Shown here: one piece after another, positions 1 through 7,621 of the stretch
Position numbering within the stretch: position 1 is the first letter of the stretch
Layout: each line of letters opens with the position of its first letter
NCBI RefSeq assembly: GCF_046484155.1
Contig: NZ_JAWOBT010000036.1
Span: forward strand, 1 to 64,000
Length of the DNA: 64,000 nucleotides
Origin: Alkalibacterium sp046484155
Lineage (GTDB): Bacteria; Bacillota; Bacilli; Lactobacillales; Carnobacteriaceae_A
Reading direction: 5' to 3'
Notes under the pieces: model-generated
What the model was told of the DNA's origin: nothing
Databases searched by the model: none
What the model saw: only the letters and a program-made list of their open reading frames with translations
Program-made: the position numbers and the translations under genes

Positions 1-64
1 TAAGCTTCCCAGCGCCGAGGATAGTGAAGGGTTTCCCTTTGTGAAAGCAGGACGTTGCCGTGCA
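1..64 (+). rRNA. rrf: 5S ribosomal RNA, 3' end (partial)
   Basis: The window opens inside a 5S rRNA. The stretch with AAGCTTCCCAGCGCCGA, then GGGTTTCCC and ending GGACGTTGCCGTGC matches the conserved 3' half of Firmicutes 5S rRNA. The 5' half and the rest of the rRNA operon lie upstream, outside the window. A T-run follows at about 67-76, then tRNA-Asn. The exact 3' end is placed by similarity and may be off by a few bases. Confidence 0.9.
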
Positions 65-98
65 GCTCTTTTTTTTATCTAAAAAAATACCAGATTAT

Positions 99-171
99 TC
101 CGCAATAGCTCAGTTGGTAGAGCGCATGACTGTTAATCATGATGTCGCAGGTTCGAGCCCTGCTTGCGGAG
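99..171 (+). tRNA. tRNA-Asn (anticodon GTT)
   Basis: A 73-nt cloverleaf can be drawn. The acceptor stem TCCGCAA (99-105) pairs with TTGCGGA (164-170), with discriminator G171. The D-arm has AGCTCAGTTGGTAGAGC, the anticodon loop CTGTTAA carries GTT at 132-134, and the T-arm is GCAGGTTCGAGCCCTGC. No CCA is encoded. It lies 35 bases behind the 5S rRNA, as tRNA genes often do behind rRNA operons in Firmicutes, so it is probably cotranscribed. Confidence 0.97.
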
Positions 172-208
172 TTTTTTTGTGCTCAAAATTAAATAATCAA
201 CGAGTAAA

Positions 209-254
209 TAAAAATAGAGCGATTGGGTTTAACAACTCAATCGCTCTATTTTTA
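209..254. terminator. Bidirectional intrinsic terminator
   Basis: An inverted repeat of about 16 bp (arms AATAGAGCGATTG and CAATCGCTCTATT) has an A-run on its left and a T-run on its right, so it can end transcription from both sides. It stops the rRNA/tRNA-Asn transcript on the plus strand and the HesB-like gene on the minus strand. The last codons of that gene lie inside the right arm. Confidence 0.85.
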
Positions 255-551
255 TTCATTGCTATTAAAGTGATAAATGGGTTCGTCCTTTTTTTTATCG
301 TAATCGATAACTAAATCATATCTACTGAAAAACCAATCATCCTCTGCACCAGCATAATAAGTGATACCATTTAGTACTTTTTTTCCTAAAATATCATTAT
401 CCGGTTGCTCTACGCTTATGCCCACTGAAAAGCCTTCGTGTACTTCGGTTTTTCCATACGTTTTACCAAAGAAACGAATAGCATCGCCAGATTCCAGCGT
501 TAATTCATCTTCAAACCATTTAATGGCTCTGTCTGTAAGTGATATTTCCAT
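252..551 (-). CDS. HesB/YneR-like family protein without cysteines
   Basis: A 99-residue protein resembling the HesB-like (YneR-type) branch of the iron-sulfur biosynthesis superfamily: N-terminal ISLTDRAIKWFEDEL helix, then RFFGKTYGK, GFSVGISVEQP and the acidic DLVIDYDKK C-terminus. Classical HesB/IscA proteins use three conserved cysteines to hold Fe-S clusters. This one contains no cysteine at all, so it is unlikely to be a standard cluster scaffold, and its role is unknown. An AAGGAA sequence lies upstream of the ATG with a long gap. It stands alone, convergent with the tRNA, and ends at the shared terminator. The family call rests on overall sequence pattern only. Confidence 0.75.
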   Translation of the reverse strand: MEISLTDRAIKWFEDELTLESGDAIRFFGKTYGKTEVHEGFSVGISVEQPDNDILGKKVLNGITYYAGAEDDWFFSRYDLVIDYDKKKDEPIYHFNSNE

Positions 552-626
552 TATGATAAATTCCTTTCTTCGGTCTTTCTATAGTAAGCATACCATGAAT
601 TAACATCACAGTATGTATATTGATTC

Positions 627-1742
627 TTATTCGCGTATAGGTATCCATTTAGGGATAGACACTAAAGTATTCCAAAGAGAATCTGGAATGTGGTAGGCTG
701 ACTTTTGTGATTTGATTAAAAATGTTTGAATAGTTTCCTCCGCATTATTCTCGATTTTTTGGACCCATTTTGGATCAATAATGAGTGGTTTCCCTAAAGC
801 GATTAATTGAGAATAGCTTAATGCCTTTTCTGCATCAGCAGAGGTTTTAATCGAGCCAACACTTACAAGGGGGACCCTATTATTGATATGGTTCCCGATT
901 TTATGAGGAATCTGATTTTTATATTCACGAAATCTAATTAAGGAAGGTTGATAGTAGTAGTTCACAGAAAGATGTAAATAGTCAATTTGTTGATCAATTA
1001 ATGCATCAACTAGATACAAGGTGTCCTCTAATCTAATGCCTGGTGTTTCAATTTCCTCAGGTGAAAAACGGTATCCTAATAAAAAGGCTTCTTGTGCATA
1101 TTCTTTGATTATAGATTGGCAATGTTTGACAACCTCAAGTGGAAAGGTCAATCTTTTTTCAATAGATCCTCCCCATTTATCTGTTCGCTGATTAGAGTGT
1201 GGCGAAAAAAATTGTTGAATAAGATAAGTGTTAGCGCCATGTAGTTCGACACCGTCAAAACCGGCTTCAATGGCACGTCTAACCGCTGTGCCAAATTGAT
1301 GAATAAGAATATTTATTCCACCATCTGTTAATTCCTTGGGCGTATCTGCCCACTTTCTTTCCGCACGAATAGATGAAGGGGAAACAGGTTGCCTGCCTCC
1401 ATTATATTGTCGCTGGCTCATTCTACCCCCATGGTAGATTTGAAGGATGGCTTTGGCACCTTGTAACTTTATTACTTTAGCAAGCTTACTCAGTCCATCT
1501 ATATGATTATCTCTGGCAACACTCATTCCATTTGGAAAGGCTTGTCCCTCCGATGAAATGTAAGCACAGGCCGTGATGACAGCGCCTGGTCCGCTCGATC
1601 GCACAAGATAATAGATGAGTTCATCTTCAGTTACTTCACCCTCGGCTGTACTTGAGCTGGTTGTCATCGGAGCCATAAGCACTCTATTTCTTAAAGTTGA
1701 TCCTTCTTTGATAGTATAAGGGTTTAAGAATGTATAAGTCAT
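627..1742 (-). CDS. NADH:flavin oxidoreductase, old yellow enzyme family
   Basis: A 371-residue FMN-dependent TIM-barrel ene-reductase. Family hallmarks are NRVLMAPMTT near the N-terminus (FMN site), ILQIYHGGR, GFDGVELHGAN (active-site His and Asn) and QRTDKWGGS. Homologues reduce activated C=C bonds or nitro compounds with NAD(P)H; the natural substrate cannot be told from sequence. The start is supported by GGGAGGG a few bases upstream and by a minus-strand promoter at 1795-1823. It is transcribed alone, between the HesB-like gene and the short-chain dehydrogenase, all on the minus strand, outside the conserved core clusters. Confidence 0.9.
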   Translation of the reverse strand: MTYTFLNPYTIKEGSTLRNRVLMAPMTTSSSTAEGEVTEDELIYYLVRSSGPGAVITACAYISSEGQAFPNGMSVARDNHIDGLSKLAKVIKLQGAKAILQIYHGGRMSQRQYNGGRQPVSPSSIRAERKWADTPKELTDGGINILIHQFGTAVRRAIEAGFDGVELHGANTYLIQQFFSPHSNQRTDKWGGSIEKRLTFPLEVVKHCQSIIKEYAQEAFLLGYRFSPEEIETPGIRLEDTLYLVDALIDQQIDYLHLSVNYYYQPSLIRFREYKNQIPHKIGNHINNRVPLVSVGSIKTSADAEKALSYSQLIALGKPLIIDPKWVQKIENNAEETIQTFLIKSQKSAYHIPDSLWNTLVSIPKWIPIRE

Positions 1743-1794
1743 TTGATCCCTCCCTCTTTAACTAATGGTTATGATTCATATGAATAGTTAAGAA

Positions 1795-1823
1795 ACAATA
1801 GTACGCTGATTTTGCTGTGTAAA
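1795..1823 (-). promoter_or_regulatory. Sigma-A-type promoter of the old-yellow-enzyme gene
   Basis: Read on the minus strand, TTTACA (1823-1818) and TATTGT (1800-1795) are separated by 17 bp, about 50 bp before the start codon. It lies between that gene and the terminator of the dehydrogenase upstream, so the two genes appear to be separate units. Confidence 0.6.
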
Positions 1824-1892
1824 AGTAAGTTATAGTCATCATTTTATAGAGAATAGCGGAGGATGTCAAAGATGTTAGGCAGTGATAATTCA

Positions 1893-1960
1893 CAAAAAAG
1901 AGCAGTCATAATACATAGAGGAAAGATTATTCCTTTCCCCAATATGTATTTTGACTGCTC
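1893..1960 (-). terminator. Intrinsic terminator of the short-chain dehydrogenase gene
   Basis: Long inverted repeat with arms GAGCAGTCA-A-AATACATA and TATGTATTATGACTGCTC (minus-strand reading), followed on the minus strand by TTTTTT. It lies 26 bp behind the stop codon of the dehydrogenase. Confidence 0.85.
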
Positions 1961-1986
1961 CGTAAATTTCTATTTACAGATATGAA

Positions 1987-2727
1987 TTACTGGGAAGTAT
2001 AGCCGCCATCAACAGGGATGGTGATTCCTGTTAGGAATTCATTTTCAGCAATGAAGACCACGGCATGAGCAATCTCTTCAGGTTGTCCCAGTCTGCCGAC
2101 TGGATGTTTATCTACCAAATTATCGTAGTATTCACCTAAAGCTTCTCTATTTACCATTCCGGTTTCTACATAACCGGGAGCGACAGCTGCACAGCGAATA
2201 TTATCTTTTGCGTACTGCAAGGCAAGTGATTTAGTCATCAAGACCACGGCACCTTTAGAGGCATTATAGGCAAAGGCAGTTGGTTCACCGACCAACCCTA
2301 ATATGGAGGCACAGTTTACGACAACACCGCCGCCATTTTTACGCATTTCTCTGACAGCGTACTTGCTACCAAAGAAAACACCATCCTGATTGATCTTAAT
2401 AACCTTAGAATAATCTTCATAAGTTAAATCATGTGTTTCTCCCTGCGCACCGATACCAGCATTATTAAAAATAACATCGACTGAGCCAAATTTTTCAACC
2501 GTTTGTTCGATCATTGATTTGACTTCATCTTCTTTGGAGACATCTGCTTTAATGAAAACAACTTCGCCTTTATCTTTCAAACGATCGACTTGCTTTTCAC
2601 CAGATTCAACATCGTAGTCACTTAAGACAACTTTGCAGCCTTTGGCCAAGAAAGCTTCAACAGTTGCCAGCCCTATCCCTGAAGCTCCTCCAGTAATGAC
2701 AGCGACTTTACCTTTTAGTTCATTCAT
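1987..2727 (-). CDS. Short-chain dehydrogenase/reductase (SDR family)
   Basis: A classical SDR oxidoreductase of 246 residues. It has the Rossmann motif TGGASGIG near residue 15, NNAGIG near residue 85, the catalytic Ser in NCASILG, the YNASK tetrad with Tyr and Lys, and the PGYVETGM and VDGGY motifs typical of 3-oxoacyl-reductase-like or glucose/alcohol dehydrogenase-like members. The substrate is unknown. An upstream in-frame GTG at 2736 overlaps the AGGAG ribosome-binding site. The ATG at 2727, 8 bases behind that site, is the better start. It has its own promoter with a palindrome over the -10 box, and its own terminator. Confidence 0.92.
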   Translation of the reverse strand: MNELKGKVAVITGGASGIGLATVEAFLAKGCKVVLSDYDVESGEKQVDRLKDKGEVVFIKADVSKEDEVKSMIEQTVEKFGSVDVIFNNAGIGAQGETHDLTYEDYSKVIKINQDGVFFGSKYAVREMRKNGGGVVVNCASILGLVGEPTAFAYNASKGAVVLMTKSLALQYAKDNIRCAAVAPGYVETGMVNREALGEYYDNLVDKHPVGRLGQPEEIAHAVVFIAENEFLTGITIPVDGGYTSQ

Positions 2728-2752
2728 CTTATGCACTCCTTTACCTATTTTA

Positions 2753-2801
2753 TGTCATAATGTCATAATTTCATTATACAATGAAATCATATCTATACAA
2801 A
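2753..2801 (-). promoter_or_regulatory. Dehydrogenase promoter with overlapping operator-like palindrome
   Basis: On the minus strand TTTGTA (2801-2796) and TATAAT (2778-2773) are 17 bp apart. The -10 box lies inside a perfect palindrome, ATTTCATT-ATAC-AATGAAAT (2768-2787), and two exact tandem copies of TGTCATAA follow at 2753-2768. A repressor bound to the palindrome would block RNA polymerase. No regulator gene is adjacent. Confidence 0.6.
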
Positions 2802-3071
2802 GAAAAGCCCTTTCATTGTTTTTTTTGAATAATTTATTACCAAAAAATCAAGTTGCTTTCTCCATGAAATAGTACTGAAAAAGAAAGTTTGAAGCTAGTT
2901 AAGATAACAATTATTTGCTCTTCGGCAAACTGCACAAAACGCTGACAACTTTTTTGTGCACGTTTACATAGGAATGGAAAAACGTTTTCAATATAATAGG
3001 AATTGTCAACTAAACAATGTTTGATTCAAACTCAAATTATAAAAATTGAAATTAGAAGGGTGTTTTTACTA
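2802..3071 (+). promoter_or_regulatory. Upstream region of msmK with cre-like site
   Basis: This gap holds no gene. GAAAAACGTTTTCA (2977-2990) resembles a catabolite-responsive element, the CcpA-binding site, and lies directly before TATAAT (2992-2997). No good -35 box is seen at the right distance: TTTACA at 2963 is 23 bp away. Carbon-catabolite control would suit a shared sugar-transport ATPase, but the site departs from the consensus in its first two bases. Confidence 0.45.
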
Positions 3072-4178
3072 ATGGTAGAAATTGCAATGAAAAATATTTA
3101 TAAAAGTTATGACAATTCAGATGAATTTGCTGTATCCGATTTTGATATGCGTGTTAAAGATCGCGAATTCATCGTTTTTGTTGGACCATCAGGATGTGGT
3201 AAATCAACAACGCTCCGCATGATCGCTGGTCTTGAAGAAATTACTGATGGTGAATTATGGATCGGTGACACAATGATGAACGATGTAGCACCTAAAGACC
3301 GTGATATCGCAATGGTTTTCCAAAACTATGCATTGTACCCACATATGACCGTATACGACAACATGGCTTTCGGATTGAAATTACGTAAATACAAAAAAGA
3401 TGAGATCAAAAAACGTGTTGAAAATGCTGCTGATATCTTAGGATTAACGCCTTTACTGGACCGTAAACCAGCTGCCTTATCTGGTGGACAACGTCAACGT
3501 GTGGCTTTAGGTCGTGCAATCGTTCGTGATGCTAAAGTTTTCTTAATGGATGAGCCTCTTTCTAACTTGGATGCTAAATTACGTGTGGCCATGCGTGCGG
3601 AAATCGCTAAATTGCACCGACGCTTAAATACAACATCTATCTATGTTACCCATGACCAAACAGAAGCGATGACAATGGCTGACCGTATCGTTATCTTGAA
3701 AGACGGATTCATCCAGCAAATCGGTACTCCAAAAGAAGTTTATGATACCCCGGTTAATATCTTCGTTGGTGGATTTATCGGTTCGCCTGCTATGAACTTT
3801 TTCGATGTGACCCTTCAAGGTAACCGTATTTCAAACAATGATGGTTTAGACATTGAAGTGCCAGAAGGTAAAATGAAATTATTACGCGATAAAGGATACG
3901 AAGATGGAGTGAAATTAGTCTTTGGTATCCGTCCTGAAGATATCAAGAGTGAGCAAATCGCTTTAGATACTTCTCCAAAATCGGTAGTAAGATCTAAAGT
4001 TACGGTTTCTGAGCTTTTAGGTGCTGAAACCATGCTTTATTCAGAATTAGGAAGCATCGAATTCATCGCACGTGTTGACGCTCGTGACTATTATAAACCA
4101 GATACAGAAATCGATTTAGCCTTTGATATGGGTAAATCACATTTCTTCGATCCAGAAACAACTAATGTTATCCGTTAA
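3072..4178 (+). CDS. msmK: Multiple-sugar ABC transporter ATPase (MsmK/MsmX/UgpC type)
   Basis: A 368-residue cytosolic ATP-binding subunit that powers carbohydrate ABC importers. Features in order are Walker A GPSGCGKST, Q-loop VFQNYALYPHMTVYDN, signature LSGGQRQRVALGRA, Walker B VFLMDEPLSNLDAKLR, the H-loop THDQTEAM, then the C-terminal OB-like TOBE region with FIGSPAMNFF and GIRPEDI. In Gram-positives one such ATPase commonly serves several sugar permeases, and here no permease or binding-protein gene is nearby, in line with a shared ATPase. ATG 3072 (MVEIAMKNIYKSY) with AGAAGGG upstream is chosen over a longer in-frame extension to 3003, which lacks a ribosome-binding site. It is followed by its own terminator. 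Confidence 0.93.
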   Translation: MVEIAMKNIYKSYDNSDEFAVSDFDMRVKDREFIVFVGPSGCGKSTTLRMIAGLEEITDGELWIGDTMMNDVAPKDRDIAMVFQNYALYPHMTVYDNMAFGLKLRKYKKDEIKKRVENAADILGLTPLLDRKPAALSGGQRQRVALGRAIVRDAKVFLMDEPLSNLDAKLRVAMRAEIAKLHRRLNTTSIYVTHDQTEAMTMADRIVILKDGFIQQIGTPKEVYDTPVNIFVGGFIGSPAMNFFDVTLQGNRISNNDGLDIEVPEGKMKLLRDKGYEDGVKLVFGIRPEDIKSEQIALDTSPKSVVRSKVTVSELLGAETMLYSELGSIEFIARVDARDYYKPDTEIDLAFDMGKSHFFDPETTNVIR

Positions 4179-4219
4179 TTTGAGATAATGTAAGTTGGAA
4201 TACAATTGCCCCCTTTTTT

Positions 4220-4258
4220 CCTCTCTGAGTATACAGTGTATACTCAGAGAGGTTTTTT
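4220..4258 (+). terminator. Intrinsic terminator after msmK
   Basis: Nearly perfect hairpin with arms CCTCTCTGAGTATAC and GTATACTCAGAGAGG, followed by TTTTTT. It separates msmK from dut. Confidence 0.92.
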
Positions 4259-4269
4259 GTTTTATCCAT

Positions 4270-4297
4270 TTATGTCCAGTCTGTTTTAGTGTAAAAT
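4270..4297 (+). promoter_or_regulatory. Possible dut promoter
   Basis: TAAAAT at 4292-4297 with a weak TTATGT at 4270-4275, 16 bp away. It is placed here because the msmK terminator lies just upstream and dut needs a start of transcription. Confidence 0.35.
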
Positions 4298-4334
4298 GGG
4301 AGTATTGGATAGTGTTTTGAAAGGGGAGTTGAAT

Positions 4335-4370
4335 TTGCACTATTTCTACTTAGTGCAGATAAAATTATGA
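4335..4370 (+). CDS. Possible 11-codon leader ORF coupled to dut
   Basis: AAGGGGAG (4321-4328) is a strong ribosome-binding site, but it lies about 38 bases before the dut ATG, too far to serve it directly. Six bases behind it a TTG opens a short frame (M-HYFYLVQIKL by translation) whose TGA stop overlaps the dut ATG as ATGA. That layout is typical of translational coupling: ribosomes finishing the leader restart at dut. No homology is claimed for the peptide, and the TTG start is unproven. Confidence 0.4.
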   Translation: MHYFYLVQIKL

Positions 4371-4864
4371 AAAAAGTCAGAGGTTTTGAAATCGTATCGA
4401 AATATGTAAATGAAGAACTGTCGTTACCCAAGAGAGCAACGAAAGGCTCAGCTGGTTATGACTTAACAGCTGCGGTGGATATCGTTGTCCCATCAGCATT
4501 TAAAGCTCTAAAAAAAGAAAATGAAAGTGGGACGAATCCGATGAGCTCTACGCTTGTGCCTACAGGTATCAAAGTTTATATGCCTGACAATGAATACTTG
4601 CTTTTAGCTAATCGTTCAAGTAACCCAATGAAAAAACAATTAGCGGTTCCTAACGGTATCGGCGTCATAGATGCGGATTATTATGGCAACGAAGGCAACG
4701 AAGGCGAAATATTTGTTCAAGTCATTAATTACGGCTTAGAGGATGTTGAAATTTCTAAAGGCGAAAGAATTGCTCAAGGCATTTTTTCAAGATACGAAGT
4801 GGTTGATGATGAAGTACAGTCCTTCGATAAACGCACGGGCGGATTTGGATCGTCAGGAAGATAA
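4367..4864 (+). CDS. dut: dUTP diphosphatase (dUTPase)
   Basis: A 165-residue trimeric-type dUTPase, which hydrolyses dUTP to dUMP and pyrophosphate, keeping uracil out of DNA and feeding thymidylate synthesis. Conserved motifs are visible in order: GSAGYDLTAA (motif 1), NRSSNPMKKQLAVPNG (motif 2), GVIDADYYGNEGNEGEI (motif 3, with the catalytic Asp and the uracil-site region), GERIAQGIF (motif 4) and the C-terminal RTGGFGSSGR arm (motif 5) that closes over the phosphates. No ribosome-binding site lies directly before the ATG; see the overlapping leader ORF. It sits upstream of radA, a common pairing in lactic acid bacteria. Confidence 0.95.
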   Translation: MKKVRGFEIVSKYVNEELSLPKRATKGSAGYDLTAAVDIVVPSAFKALKKENESGTNPMSSTLVPTGIKVYMPDNEYLLLANRSSNPMKKQLAVPNGIGVIDADYYGNEGNEGEIFVQVINYGLEDVEISKGERIAQGIFSRYEVVDDEVQSFDKRTGGFGSSGR

Positions 4865-4933
4865 GACAAAAAAGCAGAGCAAGCCATACTGCACAGTTGC
4901 TGCGAGATTTCTTGCTTTAGCTGATTAGTCTAA

Positions 4934-4942
4934 TGGTATACT
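4934..4942 (+). promoter_or_regulatory. Extended -10 promoter candidate for radA
   Basis: TGGTATACT forms an extended -10 element about 95 bp before the radA start. TTGCTT at 4912 is 19 bp upstream, a long spacer, which fits reliance on the TGN extension. Confidence 0.5.
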
Positions 4943-5037
4943 CTACGGTCGAATGATATGTGCCAGCTGGGTTACTAGAAAATACTGAGTACATCCAAAT
5001 ATTACTGCATTTATAGAAAATAAAGGGAGTCATCAAT

Positions 5038-6411
5038 TTGGCGAAAAAGAAAGCAACTGTATTTGTTTGTCAAAACTGTGGGTATGAATTACCCAAGTAT
5101 TTAGGTAAATGTCCGAGTTGTAATGCCTGGAATCAGATGGTTGAAGAAAAATTGCCGGACAAAACAGATAGTCGAAGTCGCGTGACCATGTCAGGTAAAA
5201 AATCTAAGGCAGTACCGATAACAAGCGTTACAATAGAAAATGAAGAGCGCGTTAAAACCCAAATGGTGGAGTTTAACCGTGTTTTAGGTGGCGGGGTCGT
5301 GCCTGGGTCGCTTGTTCTGATTGGTGGCGATCCCGGTATAGGGAAATCGACGCTCCTTCTCCAAGTGTCTGCTCAACTCAATCAACAAGGGGGAAAAGTC
5401 CTCTATGTTTCCGGTGAAGAAAGCACGTCTCAAATTAAAATGAGAGCTGAGCGCTTAGAGTTAAGAGGATCTGATTTTTATATCTATACTGAAACGGAAG
5501 TAAGTGCCATTGCTGAAACGATTGAAACATTAAAACCAGATTATGTCATTATTGACTCGATCCAAACGATGCATCATGTGAATATCGATAGTGCTTCTGG
5601 AAGTGTCTCTCAGGTGAGAGAATCAACATCTACATTTATGCAGATAGCGAAGATGAACGGAATAGCTATTTTCATTGTGGGTCATGTAACCAAAGAAGGT
5701 TCCATTGCCGGTCCGAAAATGCTGGAGCACATGGTTGACACGGTGCTTTACTTTGAAGGCGAGCAGCATCATACCTTTAGGATTCTTAGGGCTGTCAAAA
5801 ACCGGTTTGGTTCAACCAATGAGATCGGCATCTTTGAAATGCGAAACGGTGGGCTGGAAGAGGTCTTGAATCCCTCTCAGCTCTTCTTGGAGGAACGATT
5901 AGCGGGAGCGACCGGTTCTGCTGTCGTGGCAGCGATGGAAGGGACACGACCTATTCTGGTCGAAATACAGTCACTTATTGCACCTACCGTTTTTGGAAAT
6001 GCCAAACGAACCGCGAGCGGATTGGATCACTCGCGAGTGTCACTCATTTTGGCTGTATTAGAAAAAAGGACCGGTCTGCTTTTACAGAATCAAGATGCCT
6101 ATCTGAAAGCGGCAGGTGGTGTCCGTCTGGATGAACCAGCCATCGATCTAGCCATTGCCATCAGCATAGCTTCCAGTTACAAGGAAAAAGAAACACGGCC
6201 AACGGACTGTTTTATCGGCGAAATTGGCTTGACTGGTGAAATACGAAGCATTTCTAAAATCGAACAGCGCGTCAAAGAAGCAGCAAAACTCGGGTTTAAA
6301 CGTGTGATCATCCCTAAAAACAATATAGATGATGGTTGGGACATGCCTAAAAACATAGAAATCATCGGATGCACGACCTTGTCAGAAGCGATAAAACGCG
6401 CGTTTTCTTAA
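5038..6411 (+). CDS. radA: DNA repair protein RadA
   Basis: A 457-residue RecA-like ATPase that promotes branch migration in recombination, repair and, in naturally transformable species, DNA uptake recombination. It has an N-terminal zinc finger (Cys 11, 14, 25, 28), Walker A GDPGIGKS (97-104), the RadA-specific KNRFG motif (254-258) and a C-terminal Lon-like domain. Translation starts at TTG 5038, 9 bases behind AAAGGGAG. It is followed by the PIN/TRAM gene, which has its own extended -10 promoter. Confidence 0.97.
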   Translation: MAKKKATVFVCQNCGYELPKYLGKCPSCNAWNQMVEEKLPDKTDSRSRVTMSGKKSKAVPITSVTIENEERVKTQMVEFNRVLGGGVVPGSLVLIGGDPGIGKSTLLLQVSAQLNQQGGKVLYVSGEESTSQIKMRAERLELRGSDFYIYTETEVSAIAETIETLKPDYVIIDSIQTMHHVNIDSASGSVSQVRESTSTFMQIAKMNGIAIFIVGHVTKEGSIAGPKMLEHMVDTVLYFEGEQHHTFRILRAVKNRFGSTNEIGIFEMRNGGLEEVLNPSQLFLEERLAGATGSAVVAAMEGTRPILVEIQSLIAPTVFGNAKRTASGLDHSRVSLILAVLEKRTGLLLQNQDAYLKAAGGVRLDEPAIDLAIAISIASSYKEKETRPTDCFIGEIGLTGEIRSISKIEQRVKEAAKLGFKRVIIPKNNIDDGWDMPKNIEIIGCTTLSEAIKRAFS

Positions 6412-6450
6412 CCTTAAAAAGGTCGATTTATTCGTATTTTTGAGTAGGCT

Positions 6451-6459
6451 TGGTATACT
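6451..6459 (+). promoter_or_regulatory. Extended -10 promoter candidate for the PIN/TRAM gene
   Basis: TGGTATACT, the same extended -10 sequence as before radA, lies 46 bp before the ATG. The position 17 bp upstream (TTCGTA) is a poor -35 box. A short ACCTT-AAA-AAGGT hairpin follows the radA stop at 6412-6423. Confidence 0.5.
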
Positions 6460-6505
6460 GATAGAATAGATAATAATGAAAAAATAAACGAAGAGGAGGG
6501 AGTAA

Positions 6506-7621
6506 ATGGTAGCGAAATTAATACTACTCACTTTCGTATTGGTTGGTGGCAGCCTAGGGTATAACGTTTTTCCGGATTTGATCACGAACTGGAATGAAGC
6601 GCCCCTTTGGCTGATGCATCCAGTTGTCGGAATGGTATTAGGAGCAGGCATTTTTTATTTGGTGTCTTTTCAGGCCATTAAACCTATTGAAAAAGGCATT
6701 GCTAAAGTTGAACAAATGTTTAGTGAATTGAGTATAGCTTATCTCATGTTTGGAAGCATCGGTGCGATCGTCGGACTTATTATAGCTTTATTATTTAGTT
6801 TTGGTTTGAATGCGCTGAATATACTCATTATAAGTGACGTGATTCCGTTCATATTAACGGTGGCTTTAGCTTATATCGGCTTTCAACTGGGAACATCTCG
6901 GAGGGAAGAAATCAGGCGCCTGTTTTCACCAAAAACAGCTAAACAGGAAAATAGTGATATTTTAGATAGAAAAGAAGGCGAATCTTTCCGAAAGTATAAG
7001 GTGTTGGATACGAGTACAATTATTGATGGTCGGATCCTGGACGTTGTAAGAACAGGATTCTTAGAAGGCGTGTTAGTTATTTCACACTATGTACTCAAAG
7101 AATTACAGTATATCGCTGATTCGTCGGACAGCTTGAAACGGGTCAGAGGACGCCGAGGTTTAGATATATTGAACGCCTTGCAAAAGGAAAAAGGGATCAC
7201 TATAGAAATGGACGACAGCGATATCCCGGAATCTGAAGATGTGGATCTGAAACTTGTCCATCTGGCTAAAAGGTTAGACGGCATGGTGATTACCAATGAT
7301 TTCAATCTGAATAAAGTTGCCGAGTTTCAAAATGTTTCGGTTTTAAATATCAATGAACTGGCCAATGCGGTGAAACCAGTGGTCATCCCCGGGGAAGAAA
7401 TGCGGGTCATGGTCGTTAAAAATGGAACAGAACGCAGTCAGGGCGTCGCCTATTTGGATGATGGCACCATGGTGGTTGTTGAAGAAGGCAAAAATCATAT
7501 GAACGAAATGTTGGACGTCGTGGTTACAAGTTCGCTTCAGACCAATGCCGGACGCATGATTTTTGCTAAGTTGAAAACAGATCAGAAGTCACTTGATAAC
7601 AGGAAAGATCGAGATGGATAA
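6506..7621 (+). CDS. PIN/TRAM domain membrane protein (YacL-like)
   Basis: A 371-residue protein with an N-terminal membrane part of about four hydrophobic segments (residues 1-130), a PIN nuclease-fold domain (KVLDTSTIIDGR, Asp168; VITNDFNLNK, Asp265) and a C-terminal TRAM domain (about 296-355) of the type that binds RNA. PIN domains are metal-dependent ribonucleases; the exact target of this family is not established. The same gene lies between radA and ispD or gltX in many Bacilli. A strong GAGGAGGG site precedes the ATG. Its stop codon overlaps the start of the IspD-like gene, which points to one transcript. Confidence 0.92.
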   Translation: MVAKLILLTFVLVGGSLGYNVFPDLITNWNEAPLWLMHPVVGMVLGAGIFYLVSFQAIKPIEKGIAKVEQMFSELSIAYLMFGSIGAIVGLIIALLFSFGLNALNILIISDVIPFILTVALAYIGFQLGTSRREEIRRLFSPKTAKQENSDILDRKEGESFRKYKVLDTSTIIDGRILDVVRTGFLEGVLVISHYVLKELQYIADSSDSLKRVRGRRGLDILNALQKEKGITIEMDDSDIPESEDVDLKLVHLAKRLDGMVITNDFNLNKVAEFQNVSVLNINELANAVKPVVIPGEEMRVMVVKNGTERSQGVAYLDDGTMVVVEEGKNHMNEMLDVVVTSSLQTNAGRMIFAKLKTDQKSLDNRKDRDG

